From: Synergistaceae bacterium
Lineage (GTDB): Bacteria; Synergistota; Synergistia; Synergistales; Aminobacteriaceae
Direction: 5' to 3'
Length of the DNA: 42,594 nt
Assembly (NCBI GenBank): GCA_031280275.1
Contig: JAITGX010000095.1
Span: forward strand, 1 to 42,594
Under the pieces are notes generated by a model. The model was not told where the DNA came from. It searched no databases and saw nothing but the letters and a program-made list of their open reading frames with translations. Every line of letters begins with the position of its first letter. The stretch's first letter is position 1. Below are positions 20,526 to 29,283 of this stretch, in pieces. The position numbers and the translations under genes are program-made.

Positions 20526-21659
20526 TTAGGGCGCAGGGGCTTGCCCCTGGTCGACGGCGTCGCAGAGACGAAGGGCCGCGCCGTGGACGCCGGAGAGGGT
20601 CAGCAGCTCCGCGCGAACGCGGGCGAGCTTTTCCCTGTCCTTTAAGGCTGAGGCCACGCGGACCGCCACGCCTTTGGGCTTTACGTCCCCCACGGCCTCT
20701 TCCAGCACCATACGGCCCGCGATCCGGTTTGGCCAGGCGACGAAACCACTGTAACGCTCCAAGCTCTTGCGTATCTTCCATTCTTTAAAGGCCGGGCCCA
20801 GGGCGGGAACCCCAAACAGGTATCCCGCGAGCCCTCCCGCCGGAGCCACCTTTAGGAAGTCCAACGGTGCGGCGACGAGGGCAGGCAGACCGCAATGCAT
20901 CAACTCCAGCGTGTTGGTGCCCGGCTGGGTTAGGGCGTAATCCGCGGACTTCATGGCGGTTCCGGCCTCGGCCTTCAGCGGGTGCAGCCCCGCCTCGCTC
21001 CAGGCGGAAAACTCGTTCTCCGGCACGAAAGGGGGAAAGAGCGTCCCCACGCGGATTTCTGGGGCCAACCCCTTCAGGTTTCGGAGAAACTCCATGAGCC
21101 ACCCCAGCGTCATCCGCCGTATCGAAGGCCTGCTGCCGGGAAAGAGCAGAAGTCGGGCGGAGGCCTTCTCCAGGCCGGTTTCCCCCCATTTCAGCGTCCC
21201 CCTTTCCAGGGCCAGGGCGTCCTTGACCAGGTCCCCCACGGCCTGGGCGGTGGGCCGCCCCAGGGCTGAGTCAATGGCCGCCGCCATGTTTGGATACGCG
21301 GTAAACACCTTCGCGTGTTCCATGCCCTTCTTCCAGCCATAAGCGTAGCAGATCAACGGCGCGCCCGAATATGCCGCGATACGCCGTCCAAAAGCCAAAT
21401 CTCCGCCCAATTGCAAGACGCAGTCGGTTTTTTCCTGCCCCAGGGCACGCCACGTCCACAAGGGGCCGCTCGGCCCCTCCAGTTTATCCACGCCCAGAGT
21501 CGAAGCTGCAGTGCGCTCGTACCCTGAGGCAAACTGGCAGGGGAGCAGCCACAGGGAAACGGAATGCCCCCTTTGGCGCAGCTCCGCAATCACGGGCCGA
21601 GCCCAGCCCCAAAGCTCACCGGGCCCGTTGGTCAGTACAGCAACCCGCATGCCTTTCAC
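20526..21659 (-). CDS. LpxB-related GT-B-type glycosyltransferase of unknown specificity
   Basis: MRVAVLTNGPGELWGWARPVIAELRQRGHSV and YALTQPGTNTLELMHCGLPALVAAP (LpxB/MurG-like C-terminal motif); next to lpxB. Confidence 0.7.
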   Translation of the reverse strand: MKGMRVAVLTNGPGELWGWARPVIAELRQRGHSVSLWLLPCQFASGYERTAASTLGVDKLEGPSGPLWTWRALGQEKTDCVLQLGGDLAFGRRIAAYSGAPLICYAYGWKKGMEHAKVFTAYPNMAAAIDSALGRPTAQAVGDLVKDALALERGTLKWGETGLEKASARLLLFPGSRPSIRRMTLGWLMEFLRNLKGLAPEIRVGTLFPPFVPENEFSAWSEAGLHPLKAEAGTAMKSADYALTQPGTNTLELMHCGLPALVAAPLDFLKVAPAGGLAGYLFGVPALGPAFKEWKIRKSLERYSGFVAWPNRIAGRMVLEEAVGDVKPKGVAVRVASALKDREKLARVRAELLTLSGVHGAALRLCDAVDQGQAPAP

Positions 21660-21670
21660 TCCTTTTCAAG

Positions 21671-22831
21671 CTAAGGGGTGCCCTGGGCCTTGGCGCGAAG
21701 GGTCTCCGCTATGGCCCGGGCCCAGAACGCGGCGGCATCCGCCGATCCCATGGCCTTCCTCGCGCTCTCCAAACGCCGGTCAACTTCCGCTTTCTTTGCC
21801 GGGTTACTCAGGTAAGCGTGGAGTTCGCGGACGATGTTCTCCGGGCGGGTCTCGTTTTTCAATAGTTCCGGGTAGACGGGACCGTCGGTGAGGTAGTTGG
21901 GGATGGAAATATGAGGAACGCGCACCAGGATCCGCGCAATGACCCAGGTGAGCCACCCGCCGTTGTAGATAACAACCATGAAGCGCCGCAGCAGCATCGC
22001 CTCCACCGCCACCGTGCCGCTGACGCCCGCCACGGCCTCCGAGACGGCCATGAGCCCGCGTCCCTCGCCGTCCCAGCTCTCGAAACCCGCCGCTCGCTCC
22101 TTCAGCTCCCTCTGGAGCGGGGCGGAAAGGCCTGGAGCCACGGAAAACACGGGCAGCAGGCCCTCGCCGCGCAGAAGCTCCGCCGTTCCCAGCAATTGCG
22201 CCAGGTGATATTTGATGTCGTAGCGGCGGCTTCCCGCCATCAGCGCCACCACCCGCGCGCCCTGGTAGCGTTCCGCCAGGGCCAGGGGCGGGGTGTAGCC
22301 GTCCAGCGCCGCGGCCAGGGGGTGCGCCTCCCACCGGGAGTGGACGCCGCGGGCGGTGAGAAATTCGTGCTCGAAAGAAAAGAGGGGCAGACAGAGGTCG
22401 AACCAGTCCCGCAGAAGCCGCGTCCGCCCGCTGCGCCAGGCCCACACCGTCGGCGTGACCAGGAACACGGTCAGCCCCTTGTAGCCCGCTCGCCGCAGTT
22501 TTTTTACGAGGGAAAAATGGAAATCGGGGCTGTCGATCACCACAACCACGGAGGGATTCCGCCGGAGAACCTCCCCGGTTATCCGGTCGCGCAGCCGCAG
22601 AATGCGCGGGATCGCCGGAATGACCTCCGTGAACCCCATGAGTTTCAACTCCTCGTAGCTCCACATGGCCTCTCCGCCGGCCTGAACGCCGCGGGGACCC
22701 ATTACGCCCCAGATTCCACAGGTCTTCCGGCGCTCTCCAGGGAGCACGGTGCCCTCCCGTAACAGCGCCCGTATCAAGTCGGAGGCGTAAATGTCCCCGC
22801 TGACCTCACCACAGCTCACGAACACTGACAT
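21671..22831 (-). CDS. lpxB: Lipid-A-disaccharide synthase
   Basis: MSVFVSCGEVSGDIYASDLIRAL, GIWGVMGPRGVQAGGE, VVIDSPDFHF, VTPTVWAWRSGR. Start refined to M27, overlapping the lpxI 3' end. Confidence 0.93.
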   Translation of the reverse strand: MSVFVSCGEVSGDIYASDLIRALLREGTVLPGERRKTCGIWGVMGPRGVQAGGEAMWSYEELKLMGFTEVIPAIPRILRLRDRITGEVLRRNPSVVVVIDSPDFHFSLVKKLRRAGYKGLTVFLVTPTVWAWRSGRTRLLRDWFDLCLPLFSFEHEFLTARGVHSRWEAHPLAAALDGYTPPLALAERYQGARVVALMAGSRRYDIKYHLAQLLGTAELLRGEGLLPVFSVAPGLSAPLQRELKERAAGFESWDGEGRGLMAVSEAVAGVSGTVAVEAMLLRRFMVVIYNGGWLTWVIARILVRVPHISIPNYLTDGPVYPELLKNETRPENIVRELHAYLSNPAKKAEVDRRLESARKAMGSADAAAFWARAIAETLRAKAQGTP

Positions 22832-23679
22832 GGCAGCCCCCAAATGGCGATATTGTAACGCTCCGCTAAAGCGAAGGTCCTCTCCGCGTCCACGATCAAA
22901 GTCCGACACGCCTCTACGGCCAAGCAGGTCAGGCCCGCCTTGGCCATGTTATCTATAGTCTGGGGCCCAACGGTAGGCAGGTCGTATCGGGGGTCTTGGT
23001 CCATGCGCATCATCTTGACCAAGACGCCCTTGGCAGCCAGCTCCCCAGCCCGCTTCACAGCCGCGTCCGTGCCCTCCATGGCCTCCACGGCCACCACGGC
23101 TCCATCGGCGACCACTAGGGCTTGTCCGAAAGAACAGGGAAGCGTGACCTTCAAGACGGCCGCACCGCACTCGAAATCGCGCCTTTCGCCCTCTGTGGGG
23201 CACCTATGTCCCAACTGCCCCTCGAGGGCCAGGAACTCCGGCAGAATGTGCCAGTAGGGCAGTACCGTAATCCCCTCTCCTTCTAGGGCGGAAACCACGG
23301 AGGCCAGCAGCGAGTGGTCGTCGCGGGCACTCCGGGCCAGAATCCGTAAGGTGAAGAGGTCGAAGAGAGCCGGAAGAAAGAGCAGCTTTTTAAAAATGAG
23401 CTTTTTAGGAACGCGCCCCGCCATGATGACGCTCTGGGCCCCGTGCTTTCGAACCTCGCGGATCACGCGGCCCAAGCTGGGGCAGCGCAGGCGCACCAGG
23501 GGGTCAGCGATGCCCTGGAAGGCCTCCGCGTCGCTCCTCAGCGTGAGCACCAGGGGCGCGGGGCCACGGGTGCTCAGCCGCCGGGCTATCTCCACAGGCA
23601 AGACGCCCTCGCCCGCGATGACGGCGCTTTTCGCGCTGGCTTCCGGGGGAGCCGCCCCCATCGGCGTTCCCGTCGCCAT
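22816..23679 (-). CDS. lpxI: UDP-2,3-diacylglucosamine diphosphatase, LpxI type (DUF1009)
   Basis: VIAGEGVLPVEIAR, MAGRVPKK, RMDQDPRYDLPTVGPQTIDNMAKAG. Start refined to MATGTPMG at 23679. Confidence 0.9.
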   Translation of the reverse strand: MATGTPMGAAPPEASAKSAVIAGEGVLPVEIARRLSTRGPAPLVLTLRSDAEAFQGIADPLVRLRCPSLGRVIREVRKHGAQSVIMAGRVPKKLIFKKLLFLPALFDLFTLRILARSARDDHSLLASVVSALEGEGITVLPYWHILPEFLALEGQLGHRCPTEGERRDFECGAAVLKVTLPCSFGQALVVADGAVVAVEAMEGTDAAVKRAGELAAKGVLVKMMRMDQDPRYDLPTVGPQTIDNMAKAGLTCLAVEACRTLIVDAERTFALAERYNIAIWGLPCQCS

Positions 23680-23680
23680 C

Positions 23681-24793
23681 TCAGTTAACCCGCCGCGAGA
23701 AGTAAATCCCCACGACCAGAAACAGGATGTTGGGCGTCCAGGCGGCCAGCACCGGCGCCAGGTTCCCGGCCTCGCCCAGGGCGCGGCACAAGGACATAAG
23801 AACGTAGTACGCGAACACGATGAGAAGACTAATGAAAAACGCCAAACCTGACCCGGCCCGGCCCCGCTGGGACGCACCGAAGCTGGTCCCCAGGAGCGCC
23901 AGTATGACGCAGGCCCAAGGAACGGCCAGTCTCAAATGGAAAAGAACCATGACCTGTCGCAGGCTGTTCCCCTCCATGCGAGCCTGGTCCATGTAGCCCC
24001 ACAGTTCAAGGGCGCTCATGTCCATCGGGCGCTTCGTTCGGCGCTGAAGCTGCCCTGGCGTGAGGGTCAAGGCCAGTTTTTGCCGATCGAAGCGCAAAAG
24101 CAGGCGCACGTCACCCTTCTCCGAAACCTCGAAGACCTGTCCGTCCTCGAGCCACCACTCTCCATCCCTCCAGAGCCCCCTTCGGGCCAGGGACGTGCGG
24201 GCCAGCCGGCCATTATCGAAGTCATTCACCAGGACGCCGCTCATGAGGCCGTTCTCCGCGTCCAGAGTCTCCAGGTAAAGGACGCGCCGCAGAGCCCCGC
24301 CGTTCCCGTCCCGCAGAAAGACCTTTTCCTGGAGCGCGGAGGCCTGGTTCTTGAGAATCTCGTAACGCATCAGGTTGTCGGCGGCTTCGACGGCGAAGGG
24401 CACCACCGTTTCGTTGAAAGCCAGAGCCCCGGCGGAGATGACGAAGGAGGCCAGGGCCACCGGGCGGAGCATCCGGTAGTAGGAAACCCCTAGGGATTTG
24501 AGGGCGATAAGTTCGTTGTTGGAGGCGAGGCGTGTCATGCCCAAGAGCGTGGACAAAAGGCAGGACATCGGCAGGGTCAGGGTGACCAGCTCCGGCAGAC
24601 GGTAGGCGAAGAGCCGCAGCACCACCGACAGGCTCACGCCCCTTTCGATGACCAGCATCGCGGCCTGAAAGAGCACGTCTCCCGTCACGAGAATCATGGT
24701 GAAAATAAATACCCCCAGAAGAAAGGGCCCGCAAAGCTCGCGCAAGATGAAGCGATCCAATACGCGCAGGCCCGGAAACGATCTCAACCTCAA
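23681..24793 (-). CDS. LPS export permease of the LptF/LptG (YjgP/YjgQ) family
   Basis: LDRFILRELCGPFLLGVFIFTMI ... LPMSCLLSTLLGMTRLASNNELIALKSLGVSYYRMLRPV; C-terminal TM helices. Confidence 0.9.
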   Translation of the reverse strand: MRLRSFPGLRVLDRFILRELCGPFLLGVFIFTMILVTGDVLFQAAMLVIERGVSLSVVLRLFAYRLPELVTLTLPMSCLLSTLLGMTRLASNNELIALKSLGVSYYRMLRPVALASFVISAGALAFNETVVPFAVEAADNLMRYEILKNQASALQEKVFLRDGNGGALRRVLYLETLDAENGLMSGVLVNDFDNGRLARTSLARRGLWRDGEWWLEDGQVFEVSEKGDVRLLLRFDRQKLALTLTPGQLQRRTKRPMDMSALELWGYMDQARMEGNSLRQVMVLFHLRLAVPWACVILALLGTSFGASQRGRAGSGLAFFISLLIVFAYYVLMSLCRALGEAGNLAPVLAAWTPNILFLVVGIYFSRRVN

Positions 24794-24808
24794 CTCACTT
24801 TCTCTCCT

Positions 24809-25741
24809 TTAAAAACCTTGATAACGTATCGTGACGAGACAGAGGGCGGGGGCGACAAAAAAGAGACTGGCGGAGGAGCCAGCCCAGGCGGGAGGCAGCA
24901 GCTGGAACAGGAACCCGGTCAGGGCGTAAATGGCATAGGCGGCCATGATGGACGCGAAGGTGAGCATCCAGCGCGCTGTCCCGTTCTCCGTAGGCTGACC
25001 CATGACGAAAAACCGCGTGACGACGGGCATGGGCAGGGAGCAGAAAAAAAGGTACAGCGTGGAGAAAAACGGTGTCACGATGGACATAAGTAAGGAAGGC
25101 CGGTTCTCCACCAAGGCCTGAACCAAGGACAGGTTTGGCATAGCCTCGCTCACGAAGGCCACGTAGCGGCCTGACATCCCTCGCCACACCGCGCCCAGCA
25201 GCAGGGTCATCACCAGGTCGAAAAAGGCAAACCCCAGGTACGCCCTCACGTAAAAACGCGCGAGCGGGTCTTGAATCCCGAAGGTCAGAACCCCCGGTTC
25301 TTCCTCCCCCAGAGACGCGCTCTCCCGCAGGGCCCCCACGTCCATGTTCAAAAGCTGCGCGTCGGAAAAGGAGATAGGCGCCTCCTCCACGAGCCCTTTG
25401 AGATCTCTTGCGGCTGGGCGCGGCGGCGGCACGTAGGACGAGCGCACGAACGCGAGGGACTCCGGGGGAATACCCACCTCTTCTACTGGACTTACAGGAT
25501 GAGGCTGGGGCGTTTTTGGCGGAGCGGCGGAAAAGGCCCGTATGGGCGCGAAGCTGGCCATAAGCGCCTCGTTGTAGGCCCTGTCCAGCTCTTGCATCGC
25601 CGCCAGGGCGCGCTGGTGCTCCTCGGAGCCCTGGGTGAACCGCTCCGGCGCTATCTCGCGCCTTTTGCTCTGATAAGCTTCCTCTATCTCGTCGGCGCTG
25701 GCCGCTGGGTGGACGCCCAGCAACGCGTTATATCGTTCCAT
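24809..25741 (-). CDS. Membrane protein with degenerate N-terminal J-like domain
   Basis: MERYNALLGVHPAASADEIEEAYQSKRREIAPERF resembles a J domain but lacks HPD; C-terminal half has several hydrophobic segments. Confidence 0.65.
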   Translation of the reverse strand: MERYNALLGVHPAASADEIEEAYQSKRREIAPERFTQGSEEHQRALAAMQELDRAYNEALMASFAPIRAFSAAPPKTPQPHPVSPVEEVGIPPESLAFVRSSYVPPPRPAARDLKGLVEEAPISFSDAQLLNMDVGALRESASLGEEEPGVLTFGIQDPLARFYVRAYLGFAFFDLVMTLLLGAVWRGMSGRYVAFVSEAMPNLSLVQALVENRPSLLMSIVTPFFSTLYLFFCSLPMPVVTRFFVMGQPTENGTARWMLTFASIMAAYAIYALTGFLFQLLPPAWAGSSASLFFVAPALCLVTIRYQGF

Positions 25742-25925
25742 TCCGGGTTTATCTCCCTCAATAAAGTTTTTTCGCAAGAATACCACAATACCCGTTTCTT
25801 TCCTACAGGGAACCTCCGTCCTACTACCGGAAGAACGCCCTCTGTTTTTACTTAGTGCAACGTTCGAAGCTAAAGATTTATTATAATGGATATGAAGACG
25901 GATATGAAGTGACTGGCGAGAAAGG

Positions 25926-26600
25926 ATGACGCGGATGCGGGAAAAAATCTTGAAATACGGAATAATCGGGCGTTCCGGGCGGATGGGCCAGGAGATTGAG
26001 AGCGTTTTCAGCCAGGCAGGGCACGAGGCGGTCTTGTCTTCAGACTTGGCGGGGATGGAGTGCTGGGGAAAACCGGAGGTGCTTATGGATTTCTCGTCCC
26101 ACGCCGCCCTTGCCGGGACGATGGAGCTATGCAGGACTCATGGCGCGGCGCTGGTGATTGGCACCACGGCCCTGGGTGAGGAACACCTCGCTGCGCTGAA
26201 GACCCTGGGCGGGGAGACTGCCGTGGTGCAGAGCTTTAATTTTGCCACGGGCGTCAACGTGCTGAAGATGATTCTGCGGGACTACGCGCCTCTTCTGGCT
26301 GACTGGGATATGGAAATCGAGGAGACGCACCACAACAAGAAAAAAGACGCCCCCTCCGGCACGGCTATTTTTCTGCGGGAGGCGGCTGGGCGGGACTGCC
26401 CCACGCACTCCCTGCGCTTGGGAGGGGTTCCAGGCGACCACGCCGCCCACTTTGCCAACGAGGGCGAGGTGCTCTCCTTCACCCACCGCGCCCTGTCCCG
26501 CACTGTCTTCGCCCTGGGCGCGCTGCGTGCCGCCCTGTTTGCCGCGGGCGCGGAGAAGGGCTTCTACACCTTCGAGGACGTTTTGCGCGGTACCCGGTAA
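25926..26600 (+). CDS. dapB: 4-hydroxy-tetrahydrodipicolinate reductase
   Basis: YGIIGRSGRMGQEIE, VLMDFSSHAAL, ETHHNKKKDAPSGTA (catalytic HH region). Confidence 0.92.
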   Translation: MTRMREKILKYGIIGRSGRMGQEIESVFSQAGHEAVLSSDLAGMECWGKPEVLMDFSSHAALAGTMELCRTHGAALVIGTTALGEEHLAALKTLGGETAVVQSFNFATGVNVLKMILRDYAPLLADWDMEIEETHHNKKKDAPSGTAIFLREAAGRDCPTHSLRLGGVPGDHAAHFANEGEVLSFTHRALSRTVFALGALRAALFAAGAEKGFYTFEDVLRGTR

Positions 26601-26638
26601 AACCGGAAAATTTTGGGAGGAAAAACTGAGGGAAGACT

Positions 26639-27370
26639 ATGGACAAGATGAACGAGATGAACACCAACGAGATGAACACCGAGGAAATTATTCGCCTGAT
26701 TAAAGAATCGAAGAAGCGCACCCCGGCCCGCGCTTTCGTCGCTGGGGATTTGAGGGGTCTGGACTGGGGGGAGCTGAAGTTCGTGGGAGGCGCGGACTTT
26801 GGCACCGTCAGCGGGGACTGCGCCGTTCTCATGGAGGCCCTGGCGAGGCACGCGGGACGCGTCTCGGCCTCGGAGGTGGAGGTGAGCGCCCGCAACTCCG
26901 CCGTGCCCCTGGCGGACCTGACGCGCTACGAGGCGCGGATCGAGCCCGGCGCGGTCATTCGGGACAGAGTCGCGATCGGGAAAAACGCCGTGGTCATGAT
27001 GGGGGCTGTGATCAACATCGGCGCATCTATCGGCGAGGGCACCATGATCGACATGAACTGCGTCCTGGGCGGGCGGGCGCGGATCGGCGCCAAGTGCCAC
27101 ATCGGGGCGGGGGCGGTGATCGCGGGCGTGGTGGAGCCGGCCTCCGCCGTGCCCGTCGTTATCGGGGATAACGTCTTGGTGGGGGCCAACGCCGTGGTTC
27201 TAGAGGGCGTCCAGATCGGAGACGGGGCCGTGGTGGCTGCCGGAGCCGTGGTGACACGGGACGTTCCCGCCGGGGCCGTAGTGGCGGGTTCCCCTGCGAA
27301 GGTCATCAAAACGGCGGACGAGCAGACGCTTTCCAAAACGCAAATCGTCGAGGACTTAAGGAAACTGTAA
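26639..27370 (+). CDS. dapH: Tetrahydrodipicolinate N-acetyltransferase (left-handed beta-helix)
   Basis: Hexapeptide repeats ([64 protein letters not shown]); DapH-type N-terminus; between dapB and lysC. Confidence 0.9.
   Translation: MDKMNEMNTNEMNTEEIIRLIKESKKRTPARAFVAGDLRGLDWGELKFVGGADFGTVSGDCAVLMEALARHAGRVSASEVEVSARNSAVPLADLTRYEARIEPGAVIRDRVAIGKNAVVMMGAVINIGASIGEGTMIDMNCVLGGRARIGAKCHIGAGAVIAGVVEPASAVPVVIGDNVLVGANAVVLEGVQIGDGAVVAAGAVVTRDVPAGAVVAGSPAKVIKTADEQTLSKTQIVEDLRKL
26651..26680 (+). repeat. 15-bp perfect tandem duplication at the dapH 5' end
   Basis: aacgagatgaacacc x 2, encoding [10 protein letters not shown]. Confidence 0.9.
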
Positions 27371-28668
27371 TGAAAGAAACCGTAATGACCGTAATGATGA
27401 AAAGGCAAAACGGTTCCGCCGCGGTCCCGCTGATAGTGCAGAAGTACGGGGGGTCCTCCGTGGCGACGCCCGAAAAAATCAAACACGTGGCGGCGCGCGT
27501 CAAGAAACGCCTGGATACGGGCGCGCCAGGCTTCAATAAGATGGTCGTGGTGGTTTCCGCCATGGGCAAGACCACGGACGGGCTGATCGCGCTGGCGAAG
27601 GAGGTCTCGCCGGAACCACCCGCCCGTGAGCTGGACATGCTTCTGGCCACGGGAGAACAGGTCTCGGCGGCGCTTTTGGCGATGGCTTTGCGGGACTTGG
27701 GGGTCACGGCGGTCTCGCGCAACGCTTTCCAAATGGGCATTGAGACGACGAGGGAACACGGCAACGCGCGCATCCAGGACATTGACCTATCCCTGCTGCA
27801 GCGGGATTTTCAGAGCAGCAGCGTTGTGGTCATCACGGGTTTTCAGGGGGTAACGCCTGACGGTGATCTGACGACCCTGGGGCGCGGGGGCTCGGACACG
27901 TCCGCCGTGGCCATAGCCGCAAAGGCCGTCTCCGCGGGGGCAGAAACGCTGTGCGAGATATACAGCGACGTCCCCGGCGTCTTCACCTGCGACCCAAACA
28001 AGGTGCCCGGCGCGCGGAAGCTGGACCACATCACCTACGAGGAAATGCTGGAACTCGCCTCTCTGGGGGCGAAGGTGCTGCACATGCGGTCCGTGGAACT
28101 GGCGCGCAAGTACGGGGTGATACTCTACTGCGCGTCCACGTTTTCGGAAGAAAGGGGTACTTACGTGGTCAAAGAACTTCCCGAATGGCTGGAGGGCTCC
28201 GTCGTGACGGGCGTAACCGTCGCGCGCGGACAGATGAAATTTGTCGTCAAGCGAATCCCCGGTGACGGTGACGTGCTCACCGCTATCTTTCAGGCTTTGG
28301 CGCTGGCCGGGGTGAACATCGACATGATAGCAACCACCAGCGACGACGACCTGTCGTTTCTGACCTTCACCGTGCTGGACGGTGATGCCGAGACGGTGCT
28401 GGAAACCATCCGCGCCTGTATGGAAGAAAACGGCGTGAAAAACTGGGCCGTCGAGCCCGGCGTTCCCGTCGCGAAGGTCTCCGCCGTGGGCGACGGGATG
28501 AACGCCGCCACCGGCGTGGCGGGACGGGTGTTTTCCGCGCTGCGCCGCCACTCTATAGAGATACGTGGGATATCCACCTCCGACATCAACATCTCCGTGC
28601 TGGTGGACGGCGCGAAAGCCGACGAAGCCGTCTCCCTCCTTGCCGAGGAATTCGAATTGCGCCGGTAA
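27370..28668 (+). CDS. lysC: Aspartate kinase
   Basis: VQKYGGSSVATPEKIKHVA, VSAMGKTTDGLI, GRGGSDTSAVAIA, C-terminal ACT-type repeats (AGVNIDMIATT, IEIRGISTSDINISVLV). Overlaps the dapH stop. Confidence 0.95.
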   Translation: MKETVMTVMMKRQNGSAAVPLIVQKYGGSSVATPEKIKHVAARVKKRLDTGAPGFNKMVVVVSAMGKTTDGLIALAKEVSPEPPARELDMLLATGEQVSAALLAMALRDLGVTAVSRNAFQMGIETTREHGNARIQDIDLSLLQRDFQSSSVVVITGFQGVTPDGDLTTLGRGGSDTSAVAIAAKAVSAGAETLCEIYSDVPGVFTCDPNKVPGARKLDHITYEEMLELASLGAKVLHMRSVELARKYGVILYCASTFSEERGTYVVKELPEWLEGSVVTGVTVARGQMKFVVKRIPGDGDVLTAIFQALALAGVNIDMIATTSDDDLSFLTFTVLDGDAETVLETIRACMEENGVKNWAVEPGVPVAKVSAVGDGMNAATGVAGRVFSALRRHSIEIRGISTSDINISVLVDGAKADEAVSLLAEEFELRR

Positions 28669-28743
28669 AACCAGTCGTGCGAGGTGACGGCGCCCCTCGC
28701 GCCTTTGGCGGCGTCCGCGAGCCAACCCGTGCAGACGCCGACA

Positions 28744-28782
28744 GGCCCCGCCAGCCCCCATGCCCGAGGCGACGGCGGGGCC
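28744..28782. terminator. Possible hairpin downstream of lysC
   Basis: ggccccgcc ... ggcggggcc with a 21-nt loop and no T-run. Confidence 0.3.
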
Positions 28783-28803
28783 GTTCATTGAAAGAGCCTG
28801 CCG

Positions 28804-29262
28804 CTATGGGGTTCCGCCCTTTGTCAGGACGCGGCGGCCCTGGGTTTGGCGGGAGCGAGCTCTCAGTTTGTCGAGTTCCTGTAAGATATGCTCCCGGTCT
28901 TTGATCGGAACGCGGAGGTTGGCTAAGAGCGGCAGCAGGGAATCTTCCAGTTTGTTCAGCTCCGCCGGAGTGCAGGGCATGGAACGCCCGATGCGCTTGG
29001 CTCCGTCCACGGCGTCCTCGGCGACCAGGAAAGCCAGCGCCGACAGGGATTTTTGCAGCTCTGTCAGATTGGCGAAGACCTCATCGCCCACCTCGGCGGA
29101 AGGTGTCAGGTCGGCCAGGGCGAAAAACAGGAAAAGGGCGGTCAGCGCAAACATCGCTATTCCCGGCGTGTATCGCTCGAAGAAAAAAAGGTGTCCCGCC
29201 GTGAAACCGCCTAACATCCCGCCGAAAAACAAAAGTCCCATTCCAAGTCCCTTCCACGTCAT
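28804..29262 (-). CDS. Small hypothetical membrane protein
   Basis: 152 aa, two N-terminal hydrophobic segments (MGLLFFGGMLGGFTAGHLFFF, IAMFALTALFLFFALADL) and a charged C-terminal half; follows glyS on the same strand. Confidence 0.6.
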   Translation of the reverse strand: MTWKGLGMGLLFFGGMLGGFTAGHLFFFERYTPGIAMFALTALFLFFALADLTPSAEVGDEVFANLTELQKSLSALAFLVAEDAVDGAKRIGRSMPCTPAELNKLEDSLLPLLANLRVPIKDREHILQELDKLRARSRQTQGRRVLTKGGTP

Positions 29263-29283
29263 GATCCGTCTCCCTAAGACGCC

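Noticed and set aside
20485-20781. N-terminal 99-aa extension of the CitX ORF
   Set aside because: Arg/Gly/Pro-rich translation overlapping the upstream GT gene out of frame; CitX homology begins at MSDFFSRLLEAR.
25787-25925. Lysine riboswitch upstream of dapB-dapH-lysC
   Set aside because: The intergenic space is too short and no conserved L-box features were seen; only a TATAAT-like box and a short direct repeat.
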